64,000 nt of DNA, taken from positions 1 to 64,000 of the forward strand of contig NZ_VIUW01000001.1 in NCBI RefSeq assembly GCF_007828725.1, read 5' to 3'. The position numbers and the translations under genes are program-made. Below are positions 1-10,926 of this stretch, piece after piece. The first letter of the stretch is position 1. Each line of letters starts with the position of its first letter. The notes beneath the pieces are model-generated. The model was not told where the DNA came from. It was given only the letters and a program-made list of their open reading frames with translations, and ran no database searches. Source of the DNA: Marihabitans asiaticum. Lineage in GTDB: Bacteria > Actinomycetota > Actinomycetes > Actinomycetales > Dermatophilaceae.

Positions 1-483
1 GACATGGCACTCGCGGCGACCTTCGCCGGGGCCGGCTTCGGCAACGCCGGGGTGCACATCCCGCACGCCAACGCCTACCCGATCGCCGGACGGGTCAAGG
101 ACTTCCACCCCGCCGACTACCCCGGGGAGGAGCCGCTGGTGCCGCACGGCATGTCCGTCTCGCTCACCGCGCCCGAGGCCTTCCGCTTCACCTTCGACGC
201 GGCACCGCAGCGCCACCTGGCGGCGGCCCGACTGCTCGCCGGCGACTCGGAGAAGGACTACGGCACGGTCGCCGACGAGGAGCTGCTGCCGACCGTGCTC
301 ATCGACCTCATGCGCGACATCGGGATCCCGAACGGGTGCGGCGCGGTCGGCTACGGCAGCGGCGACATCCCCGACCTCGTCACTGGCGCGATCCAGCAGC
401 AGCGGCTGCTCGCGACCGCACCGAAGCCGGTCACCGAGGACGCCCTCGCCGGGATCTTCGAGCGCAGCCTGGCGCTGTGGTGA
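1..483 (+). CDS. Iron-dependent hydroxyacid-oxoacid transhydrogenase-like protein, C-terminal part (left copy)
   Basis: Partial copy of the gene at 23,227-24,525, entering from the window edge in frame 1. It covers the last 160 residues, including the GNAGVHIPHANAYP metal-binding region and LVPHGMS. Identical in reading frame to the right copy. It stops 4 nt from the convergent phosphatase copy. Confidence 0.9.
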   Translation, partial: DMALAATFAGAGFGNAGVHIPHANAYPIAGRVKDFHPADYPGEEPLVPHGMSVSLTAPEAFRFTFDAAPQRHLAAARLLAGDSEKDYGTVADEELLPTVLIDLMRDIGIPNGCGAVGYGSGDIPDLVTGAIQQQRLLATAPKPVTEDALAGIFERSLALW

Positions 484-487
484 GGCT

Positions 488-2212
488 CTAGCGGGGCGGG
501 TCGATGGTGATGTCGGCGACCTGCTGCAGCACCGGGCGGTCGTGCTCGTCACCACTGACCACCCCGCGGGCCCACCACATGCGCAGGCCGCGCCCCTGCA
601 CCTCGAGCGTCGCGAGGTTGTTGTCGAACCACGGCCCCTCGACGTAGGTCCAGCGAAGGGGTGGCCTCGGGACCCGGGTCGCCAGTGACGCCGCCCGGCC
701 GATCGGCGCGGCGACGCTGCGGGAGAGGAAGGCGGTTCCCACCCGGACCGAGCGGGGGAGGGGGTTGCGGATCGGTGAGCAGACCGCCTGGATGACCCGA
801 CTGCGAAGGGGGTCGACCCCCCTTCGCTCGTTGGCTCGGGTGTGCCAGGCCTCCGAGACATAGCTGTGGTGCACGTCGCCGGAGAGGAAGGTGACGGTGC
901 CCGGTGGGGCGCCGCGCCGGCCGCTCGCCACCTCGATGACCATGTCGCAGACCTGCGCGAAGCCCTCCTGGAAGGCCGCCCAGTGCTCCATGTCGACCGC
1001 CTGGCGCAGCTTCTCGCCCACCTGGGCCGCGCGCTCGCCCCAGGCGCCGGCGGCGAGCGCCTCGTTGAAGGCCTCGAGGTTGTGCAGCCCCTGCGCGAGG
1101 AAGAAGGGCAGGGAGGTGCCGATGAGCAGGTGGTCGACATCGCCGCGCATCTGCCCGTCGAGCCAGGCCATCTCCTGGTCGTCGACGATGGAGCGGCGTC
1201 CCGGCTCGAGCACCCGGGCGGCGCGGGAGTCGACGACGACGAGCCGCACCTGGTCGCCGAAGTCGCGGGAGTAGCTGAAGCGGTAGGCGGACGGCTCGGC
1301 GTCGACCCGCTCCGCGAGGTCGTCGAGGGTCTGGGTGAGGTCGAGCTCGCCCGGCCCGTCGTGGCCGGTGATGATCTGCCAGATGTCGTCGTCCGCGCGC
1401 TCGGCGGCGGTGAGGTTGCCCAGGTGCTGGTAGACCCAGTACGACGAGAGCCCGGCGACGATCCGCTCGTGCCACCACGAGGTGGCCTCCATCTGCCGGC
1501 GCCAGGCCAGCGAGGTGTTCCAGTCGTCGCGCACGTCGTGGTCGTCGAAGATCATCACGCTCGGCAGCGTCGAGAGCAGCCAGCGGGTCGCCGGGTCGCG
1601 CCAGGCGAGGGGCGTAGAGGTGGGCGTACTCCTCGATAGTCCTTCAGCTCCTCCCACGGCGCCTCGTCCAGCGAGCGGCGCGAGGCGATGAACTCCCGCA
1701 TCGCCGGAGAGGTCTCGTCGGCGTAGACCTGGTCGCCGAGGAAGAGGACCATGTCGGGCCAGCGGGTGTCGGACTCGTCTGCGCCGTCGGGTCCCTCCTC
1801 GGAGTGGGTGATGCCGGCCATGCGCAGGCCGTAGGCGCGCAGGGCGTCGACACCGTGGGTCGCGTTGCCGTCGGCGTCGTGCGGGACGCTCGTGCGGCAG
1901 GAGCCGAAGGCCAGGCGAAGGGGGCGCTGCTCGTCGATCGTCGTGAGGACCGGCGCTGGGTACGGGAGTCGGGCTCGGGCCAGACCAGCTCGTCGTCGAC
2001 GAGCACCTCGTACGGGGTGGGCTCGGCCGGGGGTGAGCCCGTCGATCACGACCAGGGCGTAGTGGTGCCCGTGGACGGCGAAGGTGGGGGCGCTCGCCTC
2101 GGTCTGACCGGCCTGGACGGTGACGGTGGCGGCACCCGCTGGTCTCGACCCACACGGCGGCGGACGTGGCCTCCACGCTGCGCAGGAGCGGTCCGAGGAT
2201 CAGCGCTGACAT
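488..2212 (-). pseudogene. PhoD-like phosphatase, frameshifted left copy
   Basis: Same gene as 21,501-23,222 but with about seven single-base indels relative to it, for example an extra A at about 2,142, an extra G at about 2,033, a missing G at about 1,965, and extra bases at about 1,610-1,640. Net length is +3 nt, so a long chimeric frame survives. Residues from about 28 to 200 are out of frame, while the C-terminal half from LAWRDPATRW onward is correct. I read this as sequence error in the duplicated arm, not biological decay. Confidence 0.85.
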
Positions 2213-2325
2213 GGGCCCCACTCTCGCACGGGCCGCTCACGTGCAGTTTTGCCCGGCCCGCTAGAGCGCACCGGGCGCCCGAACGTGGCACCGTAAGCCT
2301 CGTACCCGATTCGAAGGAGGCCGTC

Positions 2326-2661
2326 ATGGCCAAGATGTCTTTCCTCGCCGGCATGGCTGCCGGCTACGTCCTCGGTGCGCGCGCGGGCAAGGAGCGCTAC
2401 GAGCAGATCAAGACCCAGGCCAACCAGCTGTGGTCGAGCCCGAAGACGCAGAAGGCCGTGGGCCAGGCCAAGCACACCGCGCAGACCCAGGGCCCGGCCG
2501 TGGCCGACAAGGTGACCGGCGCGGCCAAGGACGCCGCCGGCACCGTCAAGGACAAGGCGAGCCGCGGCGAGGACCTGCCGGACACGATCCACCGCGGTGA
2601 CGACGGCGAGCTGCACGCCGACACCAGCGGCTTCGGCCCGGGCGGCGACAAGCTGCCCTGA
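2326..2661 (+). CDS. YtxH-like small membrane-associated protein (left copy)
   Basis: Duplicate of 21,052-21,387, intact, 111 residues. See the right-arm entry. It is followed after 19 nt by the hairpin at 2,681-2,722. Confidence 0.85.
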   Translation: MAKMSFLAGMAAGYVLGARAGKERYEQIKTQANQLWSSPKTQKAVGQAKHTAQTQGPAVADKVTGAAKDAAGTVKDKASRGEDLPDTIHRGDDGELHADTSGFGPGGDKLP

Positions 2662-2680
2662 GCCTTAAGGCTCGACCGAC

Positions 2681-2722
2681 GCGAAGGGGGAGGGCCCGCC
2701 GATGGCGGCCCTCCCCCTTCGC
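2681..2722 (+). terminator. Hairpin terminator built from an inverted CGAAGGGG pair (left copy)
   Basis: GCGAAGGGGGAGGGCC pairs with GGCCCTCCCCCTTCGC, and the stem continues to 19 bp with one bulged C. It sits 19 nt after the YtxH-like gene. There is no clear T-run, as is common for actinobacterial terminators. A GAGCCTTAAGGCTC palindrome at 2,660-2,673 overlaps the stop codon. Confidence 0.75.
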
Positions 2723-2823
2723 CGTCCCCTCCCCCGCAGCCGATTCGAGGTAGAAACGCCCGGCCTGATACACCGGTCCTACCTCCACCGACCTGGGCCC
2801 GAGGCGAGGCGCACACTGGTCGC

Positions 2824-3102
2824 ATGTGCCGCAACATTCGACAGCTCCACAACTTCGAGCCGCCCGCGACCTCCGAGGAGGTGCGCGCCGCCGCGCTGCA
2901 GTACGTGCGCAAGGTGAGCGGGTCGACCAAGCCGTCGCAGGCCAACGCGGAGGCGTTCGCCGAGGCCGTGGACGAGGTGGCTGCTGCGGCGACCCAGCGG
3001 CTGCTCGGACAGCTCACGACCGCCGCTCCGCCGAAGGACCGGGAGGTCGAGGCGGCGAAGGCACGAGAGCGTGCCCGCGCTCGCTATGCAACTTCTGGGT
3101 AA
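2824..3102 (+). CDS. DUF2277 protein (left copy)
   Basis: Duplicate of 20,613-20,888 with one extra codon (four Ala instead of three in the VAAAATQ stretch), 92 residues. The extra GCT may be a copy-number error in a short GCT/GCG run. Confidence 0.85.
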   Translation: MCRNIRQLHNFEPPATSEEVRAAALQYVRKVSGSTKPSQANAEAFAEAVDEVAAAATQRLLGQLTTAAPPKDREVEAAKARERARARYATSG

Positions 3103-3228
3103 CCTCCTGTGACTCCTGAGCCCTGTGGGTAACGGGGCGGGACGAAGAATCTTCTATGCACAGCATGTGAGGTGACGCAGCCCCGGAAAATGAGGGTTAC
3201 TGCGAAGTCACGTCGGCGCCTCTCCGGA

Positions 3229-3304
3229 CCATCCACAGGGTTGTCCACGGGCTGTGCACACGCCGATCGCGTGTCGTCCACAGATTGTCCACACCTCCTC
3301 CACA
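3229..3304 (+). promoter_or_regulatory. DnaA-box cluster upstream of dnaB (left copy)
   Basis: Copy of 20,411-20,486. Same-strand boxes are CCATCCACA (3,229), TTGTCCACG (3,241), CTGTGCACA (3,252), TCGTCCACA (3,274), TTGTCCACA (3,285, perfect) and TCCTCCACA (3,296). See the right-arm entry. Confidence 0.6.
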
Positions 3305-3366
3305 GGCCCGTTAGGTCGTTGTCGGTGCTCGGTGCCACAGTTGCCTGACCGCGCGCGGGAGGTGCT

Positions 3367-6005
3367 GTGACCACGAGTGATCTGGAGTCGATGTTCGGCT
3401 CGATGCCGCCCGCAGACGAGGGCGAAGGGGGCGGCCGGCCCGGCGACAGAGTGCCGCCGCAGGACCTCGGGGCGGAGCAGTCCGTGCTCGGCGGGATGCT
3501 GCTGAGCAAGGACGCGATCGCCGACGTCGGCGAGACGGTGCGTGGGGGCGACTTCTACAAGCCGGCGCACGAGCTGATCTTCGACGCGATCATTGACCTG
3601 TACAGCAAGGGCGAGCCGGCCGACGCGATCACCGTCGCCGACGAGCTGAGCAAGCGGGGGACGCTGCAGCGAGCGGGTGGGCAGGCCTACCTGCACGACC
3701 TCATCCAGTCGGTGCCGACGGCTGCCAACGCCGGCTTCTACGCCCAGATCGTCGCCGAGCGGGCGATCCTGCGCCGGCTGGTCGACGCTGGGACCCGGAT
3801 CGTGCAGATGGGCTACGGCACCGGCGGCGGGGACGTCGAGGAGATCGTCAACGCCGCCCAAGCAGAGATGTATGGCGTTGCCGAGAAGCGTGGCGGCGAG
3901 GACTACGTCGCGTTGTGGGACACGCTCAACGAGACGATGGCCGAGATCGAGGTGGCCTCGGGGCGCAGCGACGAGCTGACCGGGGTGCCGACCGGCTTCA
4001 CCGAGCTCGACGAGCTGACCCACGGGCTGCACCCCGGTCAGATGATCGTCGTGGCGGCCAGGCCTGCAGTCGGCAAGGCGCTCGCGCTGGAGACCCCGTT
4101 GCCCACCCCGACGGGCTGGACAACGATGGGCGAGGTCGCCGTGGGCGACCAGTTGCTCGATGCCACGGGACGTCCGACGAGGGTGGTCGCCGCTACCGAG
4201 GTGATGAACGGCAGACCCTGCTACGAGGTGGAGTTCTCCGACGGGACGGTCATCGTGGCAGATGAGCAGCATCAGTGGCTCACCGACACCCGAGCGTCGC
4301 GCAGGTCCTTCCAGTCCGCGCGGGACAAGCGCAACCGATGCCAGAACCAGCAGACCTTCGCTGAGGTACGGACGACGTCGGAGATCGCGGCGACGCTGCG
4401 TACGCAGACCGCGGAGCGCCGGCTGAACCACTCGGTGAAGCTGGCCCGGCCTCTCGACCTGCCTGAGGCAGACCTGCCCTTGTCTCCTTATGTGCTTGGG
4501 GCGTGGGCTCGGTGATGGGTCGACCGACTGTGCAGCTATCACGACAACCGATGACGGGATCGTCCAGCGACTCGAGAGCGAAGGGCTTGTGGTCACCAAG
4601 ACGGCCGCTCCGATGCGGTACTCGCTTCGGCTTCCCGTGACGGAGGCCGCCACCCGTACCTGCGTGGTGTGCGGTGAGCACTTCGTGCCGAGAACCTCGC
4701 AGGTCAAGACCTGCGGCCGGTCGTGCGGGGGCCGTTCACGTGGGACTGATCGGATGCCGGCACCTCGCTGCCCGGACTGCGGTCAGCCGTCATCTGGACA
4801 GCGACGCTGCCAGGCATGTCATGCCGAGCACGGCACGGTCCAGGGGCTGCTACGCACGGTCGGAGTGCTCGGCAACAAGCACATCCCGATGGTGTACCTG
4901 CGAGCCAGCGAGGCTCAGCGCAGGGAGGTGCTGGCGGGACTGCTCGATACCGACGGGACGGTGACGAAGGCGGGGTGCGTCCAGCTCACGACGACGTCTC
5001 GCCGACTCCGCGATGACGCCTACGACCTGGTCGCGGGACTGGGCTATCGGTGCGGCGTGAGCGAAAAGGCCGTACACGGCCGCTCGGTGCAGTCCTCGAC
5101 CGCATACACCCTGACCTTCAGCGCCGATGAAGAGGCCTTCGCCTTGGAGCGCAAGGCGACGTTGCATCGCGAGCGTCGGGGGCGGACTTTCCAGCGCCGG
5201 GACTCACGGTTCATCACCGACGTCCGGGCCGTGCCATCGGTGCCGGTCCGCTGCGTCGAGGTGGACAACGACGACCACCTCTACTCGCTGGGCGGGCGAT
5301 GGTGCCGACGCACAACTCGACGCTGGGAATCGACGTGGCCCGCGCGGCAGCGATCCAGCACAAGATGGCGACGGCCGTCTTCTCGTTGGAGATGAGCCGC
5401 ACCGAGATCACGATGCGGGTTCTCGCGGCGGAGGCCTCCATCTCGCTGCAGAGCCTGCGGCGGGGGCGGATGAGCGACCCCGAGTGGGCAAGCTCTCGCG
5501 GGTCATGGGACGGATCAGCGCGAGCCCGCTCTTCATCGACGACAGTCCCAACCTTGCGCTCATGGAGATTCGAGCCAAGGCGCGCCGGCTGAAGCAGCAG
5601 CACAACCTCAAGCTCATCGTCATCGACTACCTGCAGCTCATGACGAGCGGCAAGAAGGTCGAGTCGCGTCAGCAGGAGGTCGCCGAGTTCTCCCGGGCGC
5701 TGAAGCTGCTCGCTAAGGAGCTCGAGGTACCGGTCATCGCGATCAGCCAGCTCAACCGTGGCCCCGAGCAGCGAACGGACAAGCGTCCGGCGATGAGCGA
5801 CCTTCGCGAAAGTGGCTCGATCGAGCAGGACGCCGACGTCGTCATCCTGCTGCACCGGGATCGCGACCCCGAGGCAGGGCGCGAGGGCGAGGCCGATGTC
5901 ATCGTCGCCAAGCACCGCAACGGACCCACCGCAGACATCACCCTTGGCTTCCAGGGCCACTACGCCCGGTTCACCAACTTCCAGCGCGAGGGCGGCGACT
6001 TCTGA
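3367..6005 (+). pseudogene. dnaB: dnaB with intein, left copy broken by three indels
   Basis: Same gene as 17,709-20,348. An extra G at about 4,507, a missing C at about 5,284 and a missing G at about 5,488 each shift the frame, all in short runs. The first two lie in the intein and the third in the C-terminal extein. The open right copy shows these are not needed for the gene's biology, and I take them as errors in this arm. The GTG start at 3,367 follows a GGGAGG ribosome site. Confidence 0.9.
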
Positions 6006-6072
6006 TGGGTTTCGCCGCCTGTCGAGGCGCCGCCCTTGCTCCTGACGCGACGTGAGGTCTTAGCGTGGCGGC

Positions 6073-6879
6073 ATGACCAGCACCAGCCCCGGCGGCCAGT
6101 GGGGCATCGGCGACGTTGCCCGACGTACAGGCGTCACTGAACGCACTCTGCGGTACTACGAGGAGATGGGCCTGCTGCTTCCGGCCCGCGATGTCGGTGG
6201 CCGGCGCCGGTACGACGGCGGCACCATCGATCAGCTCTACCGGATCCGGCTGCTCCGCGAACTTGGTACGTCCGTGGCCGACCTCAACCTCGATACGGAC
6301 GAGCTGCCCGGCCTCACTCGGCGCCACCTCGTGGACCTCGATTCGAAGCTGGCCGACCTCGCTCGGGCGCGGGAACGAGTTCGGGGCGTCGAGGCCCGTC
6401 TCCTCGAGGGCGACCAGCCCACTGCCGAGGCCCTGCTTGAACTGCTCTCAGGACTACCGGCTGATGAGCCCGCGTTGACGCGGCGGATCACGTTGCTGGT
6501 GTACCGCGACATCGCGGCCGGGCACGCCTATCTCGTCGATGTACTGGGTCTGGCTCCTGGACCGATCAGCTTCGACGGCGATCGGGCGGTGCACGGCGAG
6601 GTCCATGCTGGCGACGGCGTGGTCTGGCTGCACCGGGAGGCCCCCGAGCACCGGATGGTCTCGCCGCTCACCACCGGCACGGTCACTGCCTCGCTCGCCA
6701 TCCTCGTCGACGACGTCGACGCCCACCACGCCCGCGTGGCCGCAACCGGCGCCGCGATCGACCACCAGCCGGCCGACATGCCCTACGGCGTGCGCGAGTA
6801 CAGCGTGCGCGACCCGGAGGGCCACCTCTGGTCGTTCCAGACACCCCTCCCCGATCTCGAAGAACAGGAAACCCGATGA
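6073..6879 (+). CDS. MerR-type regulator fused to a VOC domain (left copy)
   Basis: Intact duplicate of 16,835-17,641, 268 residues. It overlaps the next gene by ATGA. Confidence 0.85.
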   Translation: MTSTSPGGQWGIGDVARRTGVTERTLRYYEEMGLLLPARDVGGRRRYDGGTIDQLYRIRLLRELGTSVADLNLDTDELPGLTRRHLVDLDSKLADLARARERVRGVEARLLEGDQPTAEALLELLSGLPADEPALTRRITLLVYRDIAAGHAYLVDVLGLAPGPISFDGDRAVHGEVHAGDGVVWLHREAPEHRMVSPLTTGTVTASLAILVDDVDAHHARVAATGAAIDHQPADMPYGVREYSVRDPEGHLWSFQTPLPDLEEQETR

Positions 6880-7265
6880 CCCAGCTGACTCCCTATCTGT
6901 GCGTCGCCGACGCCCGAGCCGCCATCGAGTGGTACGTCGCCGCGCTGGGCGCCGAAGTGACCTACGACCCGATCGTCATGGACGACGGTCGGGTCGGCCA
7001 CTGCGAACTAGCGATTGGCGAGGCCCAGTGGATGATGTCCGACCAGTTCGACTCCGCCGGGATAGCGGCCCCCGACCCCGCCCGCGGGGCGGCGGTGTCA
7101 CTGCACCTCACGGTCGCCGACGTCGACGCGGCCGCCGCCCGCATCGTCCGCCAAGGAACGCCAATGGCCAGGGGCCCCGAGGACAGCCCGCCCTCCGGGC
7201 GGGTGGCGGTCTTCGTGGATCCGTTCGGTCACCGCTGGTTCCTGAACCAGCCTGCCGAGAGCTGA
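6876..7265 (+). CDS. VOC/glyoxalase-like protein (left copy)
   Basis: Intact duplicate of 16,449-16,838, 129 residues. Confidence 0.85.
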   Translation: MTQLTPYLCVADARAAIEWYVAALGAEVTYDPIVMDDGRVGHCELAIGEAQWMMSDQFDSAGIAAPDPARGAAVSLHLTVADVDAAAARIVRQGTPMARGPEDSPPSGRVAVFVDPFGHRWFLNQPAES

Positions 7266-7784
7266 CTCAGGTTCGCAGCAAGGGTCTGGGCACCGAGTTC
7301 GGTCTGCGTGCCCGCGCCTGCACGGTTCCACCGACGAGCTTCGAGCCAGGACGCGAGGGTGGCTGCCCGCTCTCTGAGCCCGAAGACGACCTGCCAGGCC
7401 ATCGGGAGCGAGAGGATGATCACGATCGCTGCCGGGGTGTTGAGGAGGAGGAACCCGAAGGCAACGCCTTGGAGCACGTAGAGCAGCAGCATGGCGAGCG
7501 ACCCGGCGATGGCCGTGGCCTCGAACGAGTAGCCGACGTCGGTCCCGGCCAGGTCCGCGGCTGCGGCCACCGCATACGAGCCGATGAGGGTGGCGACGAC
7601 GACGAGCGCGCTGAGGACGGTGACCGCCACGATGCGGGCGGAGATAACGCGCCAGCGGCGCGGTTCGACCGTGAAGGTGACCAGGCCGGCGCGCTGGCTC
7701 CACTCCGCCGTGGCGGCCATGATGCCGATGACGGGTAGCAGGATGCTGAACGGGATCCCCGCGATCTCGAACAGCCCGAGCGCC
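7229..7784 (-). pseudogene. ABC-2-type permease remnant (left copy)
   Basis: Duplicate of 15,930-16,485. Lacks its N-terminus at the junction near 7,785 and runs into the opposite VOC gene at its 3' end. Confidence 0.6.
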
Positions 7785-8094
7785 CGACGCCTTCCGGTTC
7801 ACCGAGGTCGGCCAGGTCAGCCAACACGAGGACACGATCCGCGCCTACCTGCGCGAGGCCATGGGGTACGCCGAGCAGGGCGTGCGGCCACCCAAGGTCG
7901 AGCTTGAGGTGGAGATGCCCGAGGCGCTGGCCGCCGACCCCGAGATGGCGCAGGCCTTCGACGCGCTCACCCCCGGCCGGCAGAAGAGCTGGGCGCTTCG
8001 CGTCGGCTCCGCGAAGAAGACCGAGACCCGCGCCAGCCGCTCGACCAAGGCGCGGGAGAAGATCCTCGCCGGCAAGGGCGCCCTTGAGCGCTGA
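7785..8094 (+). pseudogene. YdeI/OmpD-associated-like protein, 5'-truncated remnant (left copy)
   Basis: Duplicate of 15,620-15,929. Starts without a start codon at the junction with the permease remnant. Confidence 0.6.
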
Positions 8095-8110
8095 GTCCAC
8101 CGCCGATGGA

Positions 8111-8152
8111 CCGTTGGTCTGAGGCTCCCCGGGGAGCTGCGAAAGGGGGTGG
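8111..8152 (+). repeat. Interspersed palindromic repeat (left copy)
   Basis: One unit of the family described at 35,224 and 50,661, with the core GTCTGAGGCTCCCCGGGGAG followed by CTGCGAAAGGGGGTGG. It contains a 12-bp palindrome, CTCCCCGGGGAG. Confidence 0.8.
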
Positions 8153-8166
8153 CGGTCGGCTCGGCT

Positions 8167-8189
8167 GTTGCCCCAGATACTGGGGCAAC
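8167..8189. terminator. GTTGCCCCAG hairpin (left copy)
   Basis: Perfect 10-bp stem GTTGCCCCAG / CTGGGGCAAC with an ATA loop. It lies between the YdeI remnant and the GNAT remnant, which converge, so it could end transcription from both sides. Confidence 0.6.
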
Positions 8190-8279
8190 GGTGGAGGCTG
8201 ATGAGATGGCACCGCGCGCGCCGCACGGCGACCTTCGCCCCCACCCGCGGGGGCGAAGCACCGCCGGCCGAGGCGGGGC

Positions 8280-8476
8280 CTATCCGGCCACGTCGAAACG
8301 GTGCGGGATCACCCCTTCGCCCCCGCGGTAGGGGACAAAACCCATCGCCCGGTGGTACGCGAGCCCGGCCTCGTTGTCCGCGCCGATCGTCGCGTCAATG
8401 TGTGGCAGCCCCGCCGCTCGGGCACCGCGGCCGTGGCCTCGGAATCGTCGTCCCGAGCGTGTCGCAGCGTGATCAC
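8280..8476 (-). pseudogene. GNAT acetyltransferase with internal deletion (left copy)
   Basis: Duplicate of 15,238-15,434. The scar is present in both arms, so it is not a sequencing slip of one arm. Confidence 0.65.
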
Positions 8477-9117
8477 GGCCGCCGCCCGGTGGCGAGGAAC
8501 ATCGGGAAGTCGCGCTCGCCGCCGTCGACCTCCTTGGTGATCGCACCGGCGTCGCGTACCTCGACCTCGACCAGCCCCGCGCTCTGCAGCCATGACCTCG
8601 CGCTCTGCCGAGTGAAGCCGTCGTGCCCGTCGAAGTCCTCGACCCCGGCGTGGAAGGCGCCCTCCGCGTCATGGTCGAGATCGACCAGCGCGAGGTGACC
8701 ACCGGGACGCAGCAGCTGGGCGCACCGACCGATCACCGCGGCGACGTCACCCATGTGATGCAGCGTGAGCACCCCGACGACGACGTCGAACCGCTCGTCG
8801 AGCAGCTCGTCCCGCTCGATGTCGTACCGCCGCGCCTCCCACCCCTCGAAGCGAGGATCGGCCAACCGCTCCCTGGCCACCTCGACCATCCCTGGCGCGA
8901 CATCGGTGACGACCGCTCGGCCAATGACATCGGCCAGCTCGCGGCTCAGCGACCCGGTGCCACCGCCGATCTCGAGCAGCTCCAGGTCGGGACGAAGGGG
9001 GAGAGTCGCCCGCAGCAGCGCGGCGACTGCCAGGGTCCGCTCGGCGTGCCCGGGCTTGTCGTCCCACCCGGCGGCCTCGTCGCTGAACCGGTCGGCGTCA
9101 GGCTGGTGCTGTGTCAT
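8473..9117 (-). CDS. Class I SAM-dependent methyltransferase (left copy)
   Basis: Intact duplicate of 14,597-15,241, 214 residues. Confidence 0.85.
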   Translation of the reverse strand: MTQHQPDADRFSDEAAGWDDKPGHAERTLAVAALLRATLPLRPDLELLEIGGGTGSLSRELADVIGRAVVTDVAPGMVEVARERLADPRFEGWEARRYDIERDELLDERFDVVVGVLTLHHMGDVAAVIGRCAQLLRPGGHLALVDLDHDAEGAFHAGVEDFDGHDGFTRQSARSWLQSAGLVEVEVRDAGAITKEVDGGERDFPMFLATGRRP

Positions 9118-9898
9118 CGGCCCATCCTCGCCTACGTGCCACGAGGGCAGCGGCGACGACGACCACAGCCGCCACCCCGGCCGCGATCGCGGTGGCCAGC
9201 GACTCCGGCTCGTCCGTGAGGCGCCCGACGACGATCCACGCCAGACCCCAGGCCATCGCCCCGGCGACCGCGAGTCGCCCGCCCAGCCGGCGGGCGAGGA
9301 CGACCCCGAGCACGGCGACCACGACGAGCACCCCGACGGCAGCGGCGTCGGCGACGGCGGCACCAGGCTCGACCCCCGACGAGACGAGCGCAGCTGTGAT
9401 GTTGGCGCAGGTCGCAACCGCGACCCAGCCCAGGTAGAGCCCGAGCGTCCCGTCAAGGACGACCCGGTCGACCGGCCCCTCGGCCGCGACCTCGGTCAGT
9501 CGCCGCACGACCACCCCGAGCACCAGCGCGAGCGTGACGATGACGCCGACGCTTACCCAGATCCAGCCAGCCTGCGTCACGAGCAGCCAGGCCGCGTTGA
9601 GCACCATCGACGCGGCCACCCACCAGCCGGTGGCTCGATGCCGCGCACGCGTGGCCTGGCTCGGCAACCACTGGTAGATGGTCAGCGCGAACAACCCGAG
9701 GTAGATCACCGACCAGATCGAGAAGGCCGGCCCGGCCGGCGCGATCCGGGTCGCGTCGGCCGCGAGCGCACCGCCGGAGGACTCGGCCACCCGGGTGCCG
9801 ATCACCCCCGTCCCGACGAGGGTGCCGACGATGCAGAAGACCTCAGCCAGGGTGACCGCGACCCGGCGCAACCGGTCACCACCCATGCCGGCACTCAC
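9098..9898 (-). CDS. TspO/MBR-like integral membrane protein (left copy)
   Basis: Intact duplicate of 13,816-14,616, 266 residues. The GTG start overlaps the upstream stop by GTGA. Confidence 0.8.
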   Translation of the reverse strand: MSAGMGGDRLRRVAVTLAEVFCIVGTLVGTGVIGTRVAESSGGALAADATRIAPAGPAFSIWSVIYLGLFALTIYQWLPSQATRARHRATGWWVAASMVLNAAWLLVTQAGWIWVSVGVIVTLALVLGVVVRRLTEVAAEGPVDRVVLDGTLGLYLGWVAVATCANITAALVSSGVEPGAAVADAAAVGVLVVVAVLGVVLARRLGGRLAVAGAMAWGLAWIVVGRLTDEPESLATAIAAGVAAVVVVAAALVARRRGWADDTAPA

Positions 9899-10800
9899 CC
9901 CTTCGCGTCGTCGTAGGCGGCTCGGTCCGCGAGCGCCCGCTCCACGGCCTCGCGGTAGGTCATCGGCTCGAAGGGGACGACCTCGCGGATCGTGTGGTCG
10001 GTGACGAGGACCTCGACGTCCATCGAGTCGATGAGGTTGCGCCCTGTGGTGACGTCGACATCGGTGACCAGCGCGAGCCAGCGCGCCGAGAGCTGCGGGG
10101 TGAGCACCGGCACCTCCACGATCGGCGGCACCCGGCGGTCCCCGCTCTCGGCGGCCTGCTGGAGCATCTCGACGTAGGTCAGCTGGTCCGGCCCGCCGAT
10201 CTCGAAGACCTGCCCGATCGCCGCCTCGACCCCGGCGACCCCGACGAGGTAGCGCACGACGTCATCGAGGGCGATCGGCTGGGTCCGCGTCTGCGCCCAC
10301 TTCGGGACGACCATCGCGGGCAGGTGCTTGACCAGCTGGCGGGTGATCTCCCAGGAGATCCCGCCGTGCCCGACGATCACCGCCGCTCTCAGCACGGTGA
10401 CGGGCACACCCCCTTCGCCCAGATGTCCCTCGACCGCCCGGCGCGAGCGCAGGTGCACCGACAGCTCGTCGGTCTCCGAGCCCAGCCCACCGAGGAAGAC
10501 GATCTGATCGACCCCGGCGTCGGCGGCCGCCTGCCCGAAGGCGCGGGCCGAGCGCGCCTCGGCCTCCTCGAAGTCCTCCTGGTCGAGGGAGTGCACGAGG
10601 TAGTACGCGATGTCGACCCCCTCCATCGCCGGGCCGAGGGTCTCCGGCCGCTCGACGTCCCCCTCGACCGCCTCGCCGGGACCGGAATACTTCTGCGGGC
10701 TGCGGGTCATCGCCCGCACCTCGTGGCCGGCGTCGAGCAGGGCGGGGACGAGACGCTGACCGACGAAGCCGGTGGCGCCCGCGACGAGGACGGTGCTCAT
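9895..10800 (-). CDS. NAD(P)-binding, NmrA/epimerase-like protein (left copy, intact)
   Basis: This is the open version of the gene, 301 residues; the right copy has one extra G. The N-terminus VLVAGATGFVGQRL is a Rossmann GxxGxxG nucleotide-binding motif. Later stretches such as YYLVHSLDQEDF and FLGGLGSE are typical of NmrA-like atypical SDR proteins that lack a clear YxxxK pair. It probably binds NAD(P)H, and the substrate is unknown. It heads an operon with a TspO-like membrane protein and a methyltransferase (GTGA overlap, then a 20-nt overlap), and its 5' end faces the siderophore-interacting protein gene across 126 nt that hold the iron box. Confidence 0.85.
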   Translation of the reverse strand: MSTVLVAGATGFVGQRLVPALLDAGHEVRAMTRSPQKYSGPGEAVEGDVERPETLGPAMEGVDIAYYLVHSLDQEDFEEAEARSARAFGQAAADAGVDQIVFLGGLGSETDELSVHLRSRRAVEGHLGEGGVPVTVLRAAVIVGHGGISWEITRQLVKHLPAMVVPKWAQTRTQPIALDDVVRYLVGVAGVEAAIGQVFEIGGPDQLTYVEMLQQAAESGDRRVPPIVEVPVLTPQLSARWLALVTDVDVTTGRNLIDSMDVEVLVTDHTIREVVPFEPMTYREAVERALADRAAYDDAKG

Positions 10801-10905
10801 GGAGCCAACCTACGCACGATCAACGGCCCCGGGAGCGCTGAGCCCCATCGCCGTTCGCTGGGCTACGGGGGCGAGGCGTCAGGGGGCCGGTGGCATCCCG
10901 ACCGC

Positions 10906-10925
10906 AGATTAGGTATACCTAATCT
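10906..10925. promoter_or_regulatory. DtxR/IdeR-type iron box (left copy)
   Basis: Perfect 20-bp palindrome AGATTAGGTATACCTAATCT, ending 1 nt before the ATG of the siderophore-interacting protein. See the right-arm entry. Confidence 0.85.
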
Positions 10926-10926
10926 C